DNA of 64,000 nucleotides from Desulfuromonas acetoxidans DSM 684 (GTDB lineage: Bacteria; Desulfobacterota; Desulfuromonadia; Desulfuromonadales; Desulfuromonadaceae): contig NZ_AAEW02000002.1 of assembly GCF_000167355.1 (NCBI RefSeq), positions 186,001-250,000 on the forward strand, in the 5' to 3' direction. A program made the position numbers and the translations under genes. Shown here piece by piece: positions 18,801-26,288 of the stretch (position 1 is its first letter; every line of letters begins with the position of its first letter). The notes under the pieces are model-generated. The model was not told where the DNA came from, made no database searches, and worked only from the letters and a program-made list of their open reading frames with translations.

Positions 18801-19109
18801 TGCTTCAATGACATGGAGAAAAGAAAAAATCTGCTCTTGTAACTGTTTCAGCCGAGTGGTGACCTGGACAATTTCGGTTTGCGAATTGGAATGCAGTAGA
18901 TCCTGAAGGTTGGTATTGATCGCTAACAGTTTCTTTTGCAGCAGATGGGAAATTTCAACCTTAACCTGCTCGTTGGACACAAGTTCGTTAAGATAGGTTT
19001 GGCGGGCTTCCAGATAGCGGTGCCCCAAATGGAGTCCGGTCACAGTCAGGATAGCAAGAATGAGCAGCAACAGGATCTGCCCGCAGACATTTTCAAAAAA
19101 GCGCTTCAT
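15870..19109 (-). CDS. Hybrid sensor histidine kinase with three PAS domains
   Basis: 1079 residues. Membrane segment at about 10-28, a periplasmic helical domain, second segment near 232-252, coiled coil, three PAS domains, HisKA (SHELRTPLNAINGF), HATPase (NLLSNAAKYN, DNGLGIAEE, GTGIGMTI) and a C-terminal receiver (VLYIEDNPGN, LLDLNLPGIDGF, LAKPVD). The first PAS contains a Cys-rich stretch (DLCDDWHQPTCYAR, NGNCSDGDHPC) that could hold a cofactor. Both ends overlap neighbouring genes by ATGA, tying it to the binding lipoprotein upstream and the HD-GYP regulator downstream. Confidence 0.9.
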   Translation of the reverse strand: MKRFFENVCGQILLLLILAILTVTGLHLGHRYLEARQTYLNELVSNEQVKVEISHLLQKKLLAINTNLQDLLHSNSQTEIVQVTTRLKQLQEQIFSFLHVIEAGGIAEEEYPVNFSAEESVHRQLHYTNYAPGRINIEALELRAKMVELAEMIQSFKQLAEHRVVILEFRDPMMTADTIRRVSFQYKAIHPFFSRILENANRLHFTSQKEAGRLQEYNKRFSETYRQTELLSIVLSVSLLLVIGGVVLYRSRRIFAERQRYQQELATINENLESMVQSRTRQLEGEISERRKTEQQLSEQARFLTTTLESLDHPFLVISVADSKVVMANSAARDLCDDWHQPTCYARTQRLNGNCSDGDHPCTLARVKSELKPITIDYVHPNVDGETMYVEVHGYPIFNDHGELVNIIEYSLDVTEHKRAQQQLQEAKDQLEVRVEERTGELKKAQKILASRERHFRRLIENVTDIITIVDADGIVGYTSPAAEKLFGRSVEDMVGHDIREFVVQDDLRHIDLPTLHQQFGTTTPVEYRVYDHAGQIQVLESFIERFENESGLEQFILCSRLITQRKRAEEENRVLSMVVAQNPSSVVITDVHGQIEYVNPYFEQATGYRFDEVVGKNPRVLNAGKTPKQVFTQMWQTILDGHVWQGEFVNRKKDGTLYDESVLVSPIKNDQGEISHFVALKENITELKKARKQAEEANRAKSEFLSRMSHELRTPLNAINGFSQLMLSSRKNPLNDKHRSMVEQIDGAGKHLLELINEVLDLARIEAGKLSLSVEAVDPCHIINECLPLLHSLAEQHQVTFHSCCGEQTFPLVKADYTRTKQVLVNLLSNAAKYNRPGGDVTIHVQANEPTGFLRFQVIDNGLGIAEEKQKQLFVPFARLAQDSENIEGTGIGMTITKQLVEAMGGQIDFESRYGQGSTFWFTLPLADEVVEDEVPTLSAETIICGYDEAAVDSHAKVLYIEDNPGNLSLMTGFFEEWERAALVCCADGESGLAMAAEVLPAVILLDLNLPGIDGFEVFQRLRQDEQTAQIPVIAVSADAMKQTLRRAGELGFDGFLAKPVDFEQMKFLLEDLMETRR

Positions 19110-19897
19110 GATCCGTCAGCAAATCCATAATCGCGAAAAATCGTTTGCCCCCGCTCAGAACGCGCTAGCTCCAAAAAGGCACGCGCCAGAGCAGCATGCT
19201 GCGAATAACTCAGTAACGCCATCTGCAGGGGATGTTTGGGGGCAACCGTTTCTGGAAGTTCCAAAGCCTCCATGACGTATTTGTTTTCCGGTAAAAACGC
19301 CACGGCCTTCCAATTAATCACCAGGTCGGCATCCTGATGACGGATGGCCTGGGCCAACCCTTTCGAATCCGTCGCCATATAGAGGACATTTTCAATCACA
19401 TCATCATACAATCCGGCATCAGACAGCATAATTTTGGTTTCCCGGCCAATGGCCCCGGAAAGCTCATTGCCCAGAACCACATGATACCCCGGTTCAGCGA
19501 GTTCCTGCAGAGAGGCACTGATGTGTAACGGATTGCCGCGTTGGACATACAGCGCCGCCTGGTTGACTCCAACAGTAACAACATCCGTCGCCAGCCCATC
19601 ATTCTGCAACGCGTGGATATACGAGTTTTCGCCCGGAAAAAAGATATCACCGATCTGGTTGACACGTACCGACTTAGCAATGTGTCCGGTCCCGCCATAG
19701 GTCACCCTGACAACACAGTCATGCTCACTCTCCATAATTTTTGCCAGCTCAAGCAATGGCTTGATCATGGTCATGCCACTATAAATCAGCAATTCATCCT
19801 TTTGCTCCCGCCGCACATCTGGATGTTCGCGGGGATCACACCCGGAAACCACGACCAGAAGGGCACACAAGAGTAGTGTCAGCGGATAACGCATCAT
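19106..19897 (-). CDS. ModA-like solute-binding lipoprotein, likely sensor subunit
   Basis: 263 residues with lipobox VVSGC at about residue 20. The fold matches ModA/PBP type II proteins: LLIYSGMTMIKPLLELAK, YGGTGHIAKSV, DIFFPGEN, VQRGNPLHI, LGNELSGAIGRE. These bind molybdate, tungstate or similar oxyanions. No permease or ATPase is nearby; instead it overlaps a hybrid histidine kinase by four bases, so its likely job is to present a bound ligand to the kinase's periplasmic domain. Start ATG-ATG is preceded by agaggg. Confidence 0.8.
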   Translation of the reverse strand: MMRYPLTLLLCALLVVVSGCDPREHPDVRREQKDELLIYSGMTMIKPLLELAKIMESEHDCVVRVTYGGTGHIAKSVRVNQIGDIFFPGENSYIHALQNDGLATDVVTVGVNQAALYVQRGNPLHISASLQELAEPGYHVVLGNELSGAIGRETKIMLSDAGLYDDVIENVLYMATDSKGLAQAIRHQDADLVINWKAVAFLPENKYVMEALELPETVAPKHPLQMALLSYSQHAALARAFLELARSERGQTIFRDYGFADGS

Positions 19898-20018
19898 TGA
19901 ACTTTATCCCTCTTTCAGAGTCTAACGTATCTAGATGATTCGCTATATTTATCATACCTGAAAAAAAGATTAAAATTATAAATCACACATAATAGGTCGG
20001 GTCGCGCTGAACAGTTAT

Positions 20019-20047
20019 TCACCACCGAAGCGCAAAAATGCTATACT
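20019..20047 (+). promoter_or_regulatory. Possible extended -10 promoter
   Basis: tgctatact with tatact at 20042-20047 and a weak -35 (tcacca, 20019-20024); about 45 bases before the thioesterase start at 20092. Confidence 0.35.
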
Positions 20048-20091
20048 CGCGCCACTTTTATGTTGGTTCATTTTTCTTAAGGAGCCCCCCC

Positions 20092-20505
20092 GTGACACAA
20101 AGCGTTGCACCATATGAGATGCCCATTATTATTCAACCTCAAGACATCGATCTGATGGGCCATGTCAATAATATTGTTTATCTGCGTTGGGTTCAGGACG
20201 TCGCGACAGCCCATTGGAACCATGCGGCAACAGATGAAGAAAAAGCCGGTTTACTGTGGATGGTCACCCGACATGAGATCGACTACCTGCGTCAGGTGTT
20301 TGCCGAAGATAAGCTGATTGCTCGAACCTGGGTCGGCAAAGCGCAACGGCGCCGGTTTGAACGCCATACCGAAATTCGCCGCGAGCAGGACGGCAAAGTT
20401 GTCGCCAAAGCCCTGACCTGGTGGTTTCCGGTGGATCATGCGACAAAGAAACCCACCACAGTCGCTGAAGAGGTGCGCGCCCGTTTTGCCGCTCAGGTCG
20501 ATTAA
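20092..20505 (+). CDS. Acyl-CoA thioesterase, YbgC/4HBT hot-dog family
   Basis: GTG at 20092 preceded by aaggag; the ATG at 20038 lies in the promoter. 137 residues with the hot-dog signature DIDLMGHVNNIVYLRW (catalytic Asp and His-Val-Asn loop), LLWMVTRHEIDYLRQ and FERHTEIRRE. It hydrolyses acyl-CoA or aromatic acyl-CoA thioesters. Monocistronic, with a terminator directly after it. Confidence 0.82.
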   Translation: MTQSVAPYEMPIIIQPQDIDLMGHVNNIVYLRWVQDVATAHWNHAATDEEKAGLLWMVTRHEIDYLRQVFAEDKLIARTWVGKAQRRRFERHTEIRREQDGKVVAKALTWWFPVDHATKKPTTVAEEVRARFAAQVD

Positions 20506-20523
20506 CGAAACGGCTCAAACGAC

Positions 20524-20560
20524 AAGCAGCGCCTTTTCGTAACGGAAAAAGGCGCTGCTT
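20524..20560. terminator. Bidirectional Rho-independent terminator
   Basis: Arms aagcagcgcctttt and aaaaaggcgctgctt pair over 14 bases between the convergent thioesterase and ferredoxin genes. Confidence 0.8.
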
Positions 20561-20590
20561 AAAACAACAATAACAGGTCTAGAGCTCTGT

Positions 20591-20767
20591 TTATTCGGAA
20601 AAGCTGATCGCCCCCTGAGGGCAGGCCGGAATACAGATACCATCGTAATCACACAAGTTGTCATCAACAACGGCAACTCCGTCTTGAATGGAAATGGCAT
20701 TTTGCGGACACACGGTCACACACTCCCCGGATGCAATACATTTTTGCGGATCAACGACAATCTTCAT
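20591..20767 (-). CDS. Two-cluster [4Fe-4S] ferredoxin
   Basis: A 58-residue protein read on the minus strand from ATG at 20767, with aaagga upstream. Two cysteine motifs are present: CIASGECVTVCP and CDYDGICIPACP, each able to ligate one [4Fe-4S] cluster, with the symmetric layout of clostridial-type ferredoxins. Cytoplasmic low-potential electron carrier. Transcribed alone and convergent with the thioesterase at a shared terminator. Confidence 0.9.
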   Translation of the reverse strand: MKIVVDPQKCIASGECVTVCPQNAISIQDGVAVVDDNLCDYDGICIPACPQGAISFSE

Positions 20768-20887
20768 GGTTTATCTGTTCCTTTCACGACCAAAACAAGA
20801 GACGAATGAACAGCAAGCACTCTACCCTATTTCCCGCTCAAGGACAACGCACTTCGTGATCACACAGCGGCATTATCAGGAACCATT

Positions 20888-21349
20888 ATGACCTCATCAC
20901 AACCGATTGACCTGGCCAAATTACTCGACGACCACCTCAAAGACCTCAACCTGCCCTTGCAGATTCCGCCACCGGTCCTTGATGTGACCCGTGGCGAGGT
21001 CGTCAGTTATGATGGCGATGGCGGCTGTCTGGAGATCCGTTTTCCAATCCAGCAGGCCCACCTTAACCCTTACGGTTCGGTGCAGGGCGGCATGATCGCC
21101 ACAGCAATCGACAACACCATCGGACCGTTGAGCATGCTGGTGGCTCCCCCCAATTACACCCGCCACCTGACCTTGAAATACCGGCGCCCCATTGTACCGA
21201 ACATGAATTTCTTCACCATTCGCGCACAACTGCTGGAACGTCAGGAGCGCCAGCTCACCTTTGAGGCACGTGTCTTTGACCCCCAGCAGCGGGAATTGGT
21301 GCGCGCTACGGCGCAGCACTGGATTGTCGATCTGGAGCGTCAAAAATAG
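20888..21349 (+). CDS. PaaI-type hot-dog thioesterase
   Basis: 153 residues with cagga ahead of the ATG. The core YGSVQGGMIATAIDNTIGPL matches PaaI-family acyl-CoA thioesterases (catalytic Asn/Gly and Asp region), followed by TRHLTLKYRRPI. Soluble. It faces the IF-2B-like gene tail-to-tail with only seven bases between, so termination must be shared or absent. Substrate not inferable. Confidence 0.78.
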   Translation: MTSSQPIDLAKLLDDHLKDLNLPLQIPPPVLDVTRGEVVSYDGDGGCLEIRFPIQQAHLNPYGSVQGGMIATAIDNTIGPLSMLVAPPNYTRHLTLKYRRPIVPNMNFFTIRAQLLERQERQLTFEARVFDPQQRELVRATAQHWIVDLERQK

Positions 21350-21356
21350 AGAAGAA

Positions 21357-22226
21357 TCACCATACCACCGGGCTGAATTGACGGTGCACGCCACGCTCAT
21401 CCACCCAGGCACTAATCAGATCAGCTTCGGTGATATCGAAATAGGTGTTGGCCATCTGCTCATGGGGCAGATCGTGGTTTAATTCGGCCACATCCATCTG
21501 TTCCAGAATCAACGCATCGGCTGATGGCGGTCGTTGTTTGAACGATTCGGCCACCACATAAAACGGACAATGATCGCGTTGCGCCGCCAGAGCCAGCAAC
21601 CGTGTTCCCACCTTGTTCACCACGGCACCATCACCCAGCAGGCTGTCGGCGCCGACCATCACCAGATCGGCCTGAGCCGTATAAAGACCGGCCTGGGCAT
21701 CGGTGATCAAGGTGCAGGGGATGTTCCAGTCGTTGAGCTGACGCGCGACCGTCACCCCTTCATTCAAAGGCCGCGATTCACAGATGACAATGTGACAGTC
21801 CGTTTCACGTAACGACGAAAACAGCTGCATCAAGGTCGAACTGCAACTGTGCGTGAGCAGGGTGTATCCCGGTGAGATAAGCGAGTGCGCGTGGTGGACA
21901 CAACCGTCGACCGCCTGCTGAGACAATGCAGACAGTTCATTGGCGCCAGCCACCAACGCACCGACATCATTCGCAGAAGGGTCGAAGGACTCAAGCTGGT
22001 ATTGCCAGCGTTGCAGCAGATGCGCGACCACACCCATGCTTGGCCGCAACGCGCACAGTTGACTGATCTGGTCCCTCAGCATCTGCCGTACAGCGTCATC
22101 CACCTGAGCACGTTCAGCGACGGATTGGCCCAGCCACGCCAGGGCCTGACGGGCCAATTCGCTGGCACCATGCTGGCGATCTTGTCTGAAGCGGTGCAGA
22201 AGATCAGCAAACGGCTCACACGCCAT
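21357..22226 (-). CDS. IF-2B alpha/beta/delta-like (sugar-phosphate isomerase family) protein
   Basis: About 289 residues. ATG at 22226 is preceded by ggggg; an in-frame GTG at 22241 is less likely. Family marks: TLLTHSCSSTLMQLF, ICESRPLNEG, GADSLLGDGAVVNKVGT with the conserved Asp, and PFYVVAESFK. Relatives include eIF2B subunits, methylthioribose-1-phosphate isomerase and ribose-1,5-bisphosphate isomerase, so a sugar-phosphate isomerase is a fair guess. It overlaps the Nudix gene by 11 bases; related Nudix/IF-2B pairs and fusions exist in archaea, which suggests nucleotide or sugar-phosphate salvage. Confidence 0.75.
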   Translation of the reverse strand: MACEPFADLLHRFRQDRQHGASELARQALAWLGQSVAERAQVDDAVRQMLRDQISQLCALRPSMGVVAHLLQRWQYQLESFDPSANDVGALVAGANELSALSQQAVDGCVHHAHSLISPGYTLLTHSCSSTLMQLFSSLRETDCHIVICESRPLNEGVTVARQLNDWNIPCTLITDAQAGLYTAQADLVMVGADSLLGDGAVVNKVGTRLLALAAQRDHCPFYVVAESFKQRPPSADALILEQMDVAELNHDLPHEQMANTYFDITEADLISAWVDERGVHRQFSPVVW

Positions 22227-22638
22227 CGTTGCCCCCGACACAGCGCTGATAGGCTTCGATCAGCAATGGTACAGTCTCAAGCTGTCGCATGTTATTCGGA
22301 TCAAGCCATTGATAACCATCATGCTCCCAATCAATATGGATGTCTGCCGTGTCGTCATCTAACTCAAATAGAAACGGGTGCACCCGCCAGCAGCGGTTGA
22401 GATCCGAATCTTTGACTTCCAGCACCGCCGCTTCAACCTGCAACGCAACCTGAGTGGCCTGCAACCCGGTTTCTTCACGAATCTCTGTCAAAGCCTGCTG
22501 CAATGCTGTGTCCTGTTCCAGATAACCACTGACACCAGCCCAACAGCCGCGATAGCTGCCGACTTTCTGGCTGCGTTGCAATAAAAGAATCTTGCCGTGA
22601 CTGCGGATAAATGCAGTGACCACATCAACCGTGTCCAT
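22216..22638 (-). CDS. Nudix hydrolase with variant box
   Basis: 140 residues; ATG at 22638 with ggaggg upstream. Strand MDTVDVVTAFIRSHGKILLLQRSQKVG leads to the Nudix helix GYLEQDTALQQALTEIREET. The metal-binding ExxEE is kept, but the usual Arg before it is Thr and the upstream Glu is replaced, so activity may be altered. Such enzymes cleave nucleoside diphosphates linked to another group. First gene of a two-gene operon with the IF-2B-like protein. Confidence 0.8.
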   Translation of the reverse strand: MDTVDVVTAFIRSHGKILLLQRSQKVGSYRGCWAGVSGYLEQDTALQQALTEIREETGLQATQVALQVEAAVLEVKDSDLNRCWRVHPFLFELDDDTADIHIDWEHDGYQWLDPNNMRQLETVPLLIEAYQRCVGGNDGV

Positions 22639-22760
22639 TATGCCCTCCTTTGGTGGATGTTTTCTCCATCATACCCCACTCGCTGGCCCTTGGCGACTCG
22701 ACGGCAGACACCCCCCTTTGACACTTACAACAACTCCATCTATCCACATCACTAAACAAC

Positions 22761-23495
22761 ACTCTGCCGCAGGGTGGGCACTGCCCACCCGTTTTAAGGG
22801 TGCCACGGATGAAATAGAGAGAGGCGTCAAACCGTTATCACCGTTTTACGCCTAAGATGATGAGATGCACGATTCGCCGAGCCCAAGGGAGGTAAGCCGA
22901 ATCCGTTACGCATAACGGAAACAGACACAGTGTAGGTTGATCCAGGTCCAGGAGGTGTTCAAGCTGGCTTTTGCATACTTTTGAGCGGCCAGTCAAAAGG
23001 TTGTCGGCTGTCGGGACGAAACCCGGCGACCTTGACTTTGATCTTTAGTGGTTCGTTATACGGAACTGATCGCGCTGGCAAACTTCATCCGCTCGTAATG
23101 TTGGTACGCACGTGACGTGGGCTTCCGCGCCCACACCTCGGACCACATTTTGCGTCGACAAAAGTGGCGCAAAATCGACTCCCAAGGGGTTGTCATCAAT
23201 CAGCCTTCACGGAGTTGTTGCGGATCTTTTTCACGTCAGCGGCGTTATCGGTCGTCGCCATAGAACGACTATAGCTCCTCCCTCTGCCTTGCTGACGCAA
23301 AAAATCTCACGCAACACCTCTCGTTCATCTGATTAATAACAACCCTATTGCACCCTACGGGTTCCCTCTCTTCAGTCGCTTACGCCGTGATGTCGGCAAA
23401 AACTCGCTGACGCTCAAACAGTTTGCCGACGACCATCACACCGACACTCTTTACGTTCGGCGCTGCTGAACGGGAGAGCTTTGGTGCTAAATAAC
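22761..23495 (+). repeat. 0.57-kb dispersed repeat, copy B, with insertion
   Basis: Homologous to copies A and C. Starts with gggtgggcactgcccaccc (22772-22790), carries the catacttttga hairpin with a damaged right arm (22974-22984 and 22993 on), a gtcggg/cccggc hairpin in which a C-to-T change still allows a G-U pair, and ends in ggtgctaaataac (23483-23495), where copy C begins. It is longer than the others because of a 163-bp element at 23184-23346. A frame conserved in A and C is stopped here. Confidence 0.85.
23184..23346 (+). mobile_element. MITE-like palindromic insertion in repeat copy B
   Basis: Present only in copy B: copies A and C read cgactccc-gtc-attgc where this has 163 bp. Ends are near-perfect inverted repeats (aaggggttgtcatcaatcag, and tctgattaataacaaccct at the right). 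The interior also pairs, e.g. cgtcagc with gctgacg, so the whole element can fold as one imperfect hairpin. No transposase; a non-autonomous element is the simplest reading. Confidence 0.7.
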
Positions 23496-24068
23496 AAACC
23501 CAGACAGGCTGGGCACTGCCCACCCGTTTAATCGGTGCCACGGAAAAACTAGAGAGCAGCGTTACATCGTTATCAATGTTTTACGCCAAAGATGATGAGT
23601 TGCATGATTCGTCGACCTAAAGGGCGGCGAGCCGAATCCATAAAGCATCACGGAAACAGACACAGTGTAGGTTGATCCAGGTTCAGGAGGTGTTCAAGCT
23701 GGCTTTTGCATACTTTTGAGCGGCCAGTCAAAAGTATGTCGGCTGCCGGGACGAAACCCGGCGACCTTGACTTTGTCTTTTAGTGGTTCGTCATTCGAAA
23801 CGGATTGCTCTGGCAGACATCATCCGTTCGCGATGGTGGTGCTCACGTGACGTGGGCTGCCGCGCCCACACCTCAGGCCCCTTTTGCGTCGACAAAAGAG
23901 GCGTAAAATCGACTCCCGTCATTGCGCCCTACGGGTTCCCTCTCTGCGTTCACTTACACCGCGATGTCGGCAAAACTCGCTGACGCTCAAACAGGTTGCC
24001 GACGACCACCGCAGTGACCGTTCTCTTCGTTCGGCGCTGCTGAACGGGAGGGCTAGGTGCTAAATAAC
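23496..24068 (+). repeat. 0.57-kb dispersed repeat, copy C
   Basis: Directly follows copy B head-to-tail. Includes the terminal hairpin (one mismatch), the perfect catacttttga / tcaaaagtatg hairpin (23709-23719, 23728-23738), gccggg/cccggc hairpin, ttttgcgtcgacaaaa palindrome and closing box ggtgctaaataac (24056-24068). The 66-residue frame at 23783-23983 parallels that of copy A but diverges freely in amino acids. Confidence 0.85.
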
Positions 24069-24095
24069 TGACGCAGAGCGGATCATGAAGATACA

Positions 24096-26042
24096 TCAAA
24101 CCACGATGTCATATTCCTTAATTTTACGATAAATGGTATTGCGACTGATCCCCAACAACGATGAAGCATGAACAATATTCCCGCGCGACATCTCCAGTGC
24201 GCGCACCACCATCTCCATCTCCACCTCTTTGAGTGGCCGCACCCCATCAGGAATAGCATGGTCGGCAGGAAGTTCCACCGGATCCAGATCAATCATTTCT
24301 GCAGTCAGGGCATCTCCATCATCCACCATGTTCATGGCGCGCTCAATGACATTTTCCAACTCGCGAATATTACCCGGCCAATCATACGACTGACAGGCAC
24401 GCATAAACAGGCTACTGATAGCAACCGGCTCCTTGCCGAAACGTCCACTGAGTTTTGTAACAAGAAATTTTGCCAACGCCGGCAGGTCATCCATCCGTTC
24501 ACGCAACGGCGGAATGGTGATCGGCAACACATTGAGGCGATAGTAAAGGTCTTTGCGGAAACAGCCCTCCTGAACGGCCTGCTTGAGATTTTGGTGCGTG
24601 GCGGCAATGATCCGCACATCAATGCTGATCTCTTCACTCGAACCAACGCGACAGATACGTCGCTCCTGCAACATGCGCAGCAGCTTAACCTGCATTTGCA
24701 ACGGCATGTCACCGATCTCATCGAGAAACAGAGTCCCGCCGTTGGCCATCTCTACTTTGCCGGGCTGACCGCCTTTTTTGGCCCCGGTAAACGAGCCCTC
24801 TTCGTAGCCAAACAATTCACTTTCCAGCAACGTTTCGGTAATGGCAGCGCAGTTGACCGCAACAAACGGCTGGCCATGACGCGAACTGGCATTGTGAATC
24901 CCTTGGGCAATAAGCTCTTTACCGGTACCACTCTCGCCCTGAATCAGCACCGTGGACAGGCTGCGCGACGCCCTTTCCGCCATGTGACGGGTTTTTTTCA
25001 TCGCGTCACTGTCACCGATCATTTCATCAAAGCTGTAGCGGGCCCGTTGCGTCGTCGGCAAGCAGCGTGAGCGTTTGCTGGAACTGCGCGGCCGCAGCAC
25101 GGAGACGGCACCAATCATCTGACCGTAATCATCACGCAGCAATGTGGCCGAGCAGTAAAAGGCCCGCTGGCCACCATCGAGCATCACTTCCTTATTTTCA
25201 TAGGCAATGCCGGTACGCAGCAGATCTAGGACCGGCGCGTTGTCACCAAACATCTTGCTGATATGGAGACCGATGGCTTCACGGGCACTGACACCGAGAA
25301 TACGCGCGCCAACCTGGTTAATCTTGGTAATTTCACCGGCGGGATCGACAATAACCAGCCCCTCGGACATGGACTGAATGATGGTGTCGGAATATTTGTA
25401 GGAGGCATACAGCTTGGTATTGACCCGATGCAACTGCAGCTGATTTTCAATGGCGTTGGCTCCGGCCACCACCATGCCGAGGGCCAGATCGTTGGCATAG
25501 CGATGATCGCCGCTGAGGTTGAGCACCGCCAGCAATTCGCCTTCGGGGGAGAAGATCGGTGCTGCGCTGCAGGTCAGGGTCTGGTTCTCTTCAAAGAAAT
25601 GCTCGGAAGCATGAATTTTCAGCGGTTTCCGCTCCACCAGGCAGGTGCCGATGGCATTGGTACCGCGCAGAGATTCATTCCAGTTCGCGCCGGGGAACAA
25701 CCGCGCCAGTGTCGACGGACAGGGCGTCTTGCGCTCCCCCAGCACCTTGAGCAGGTAGCCGTGATTGTCAGACAACACCACCTGGAACCCGGAGTCGTTG
25801 ACAAAGTTATAGATGTTTTCCATGGTCGGCGTGGCCACGGTGACCAGATCCTGATGGGCTTCGATCCGTTTCTTTAATTCGCGGGCCCCCATATCGACCC
25901 GCACATGGCGCGAGGGGTCAACATTGAGCTGCAAACAGCGTCGCCACGAATTCGCGGCAATCTGACTTAACTGGCCTGTCTGCAACTCGCGATTGAGTCG
26001 TTCACTCGCTGCCATCAGTTCCTGCTCTGCACGTACGCTCAT
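24096..26042 (-). CDS. Sigma-54-dependent activator, AcoR-like (GAF-PAS-AAA-Fis)
   Basis: About 648 residues from ATG at 26042 with aagga upstream; an ATG at 26075 is unsupported. Order: GAF-like domain (about 60-190, with WNESLRGTNAIGTCL), PAS (200-310), AAA+ (GESGTGKELIAQGIH, LFLDEIGDMP, GYEEGSFTGAKKGG) and Fis-type helix-turn-helix (ASSLLGISRNTIYRKI). The sigma-54 contact loop reads GSFTGA rather than GAFTGA. AcoR-type regulators sense small metabolites and activate RpoN promoters. Targets are unknown; the porin and betaine genes upstream on the same strand are candidates, but I found no -24/-12 site before them. Confidence 0.85.
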   Translation of the reverse strand: MSVRAEQELMAASERLNRELQTGQLSQIAANSWRRCLQLNVDPSRHVRVDMGARELKKRIEAHQDLVTVATPTMENIYNFVNDSGFQVVLSDNHGYLLKVLGERKTPCPSTLARLFPGANWNESLRGTNAIGTCLVERKPLKIHASEHFFEENQTLTCSAAPIFSPEGELLAVLNLSGDHRYANDLALGMVVAGANAIENQLQLHRVNTKLYASYKYSDTIIQSMSEGLVIVDPAGEITKINQVGARILGVSAREAIGLHISKMFGDNAPVLDLLRTGIAYENKEVMLDGGQRAFYCSATLLRDDYGQMIGAVSVLRPRSSSKRSRCLPTTQRARYSFDEMIGDSDAMKKTRHMAERASRSLSTVLIQGESGTGKELIAQGIHNASSRHGQPFVAVNCAAITETLLESELFGYEEGSFTGAKKGGQPGKVEMANGGTLFLDEIGDMPLQMQVKLLRMLQERRICRVGSSEEISIDVRIIAATHQNLKQAVQEGCFRKDLYYRLNVLPITIPPLRERMDDLPALAKFLVTKLSGRFGKEPVAISSLFMRACQSYDWPGNIRELENVIERAMNMVDDGDALTAEMIDLDPVELPADHAIPDGVRPLKEVEMEMVVRALEMSRGNIVHASSLLGISRNTIYRKIKEYDIVV

Positions 26043-26237
26043 CGTTGCCCATTCCTTCCCATCAGTGCTTGCCACACCTCAAAGACCATCTCCGCGCTAA
26101 AACGTTTCAACTCCCTTATTCTTCGTTCCTTTTTCAATAAAGCACACATCATAAAGCAGGAACAAGTCCCATATTCCGTATACGGCTTCCAGGGTAAAAT
26201 AGTTGCTGTTTTCGACACTGAAATGGAAAAAAAGGCA

Positions 26238-26272
26238 AAAAAAATCCCCGCCATAAAGGCGAGGATTTTTTC
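26238..26272 (-). terminator. Terminator of the porin gene
   Basis: Hairpin around ccgcc-ataaa-ggcg flanked by A/T runs; on the minus strand it ends in a long T run, 17 bases after the porin stop. Confidence 0.75.
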
Positions 26273-26288
26273 AATCGCAGATCAGCTC

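Noticed and set aside
23496-24068. CRISPR array or retroelement in the repeat region
   Set aside because: Units are 0.57 kb with no spacers, and no reverse transcriptase or Cas gene is present.
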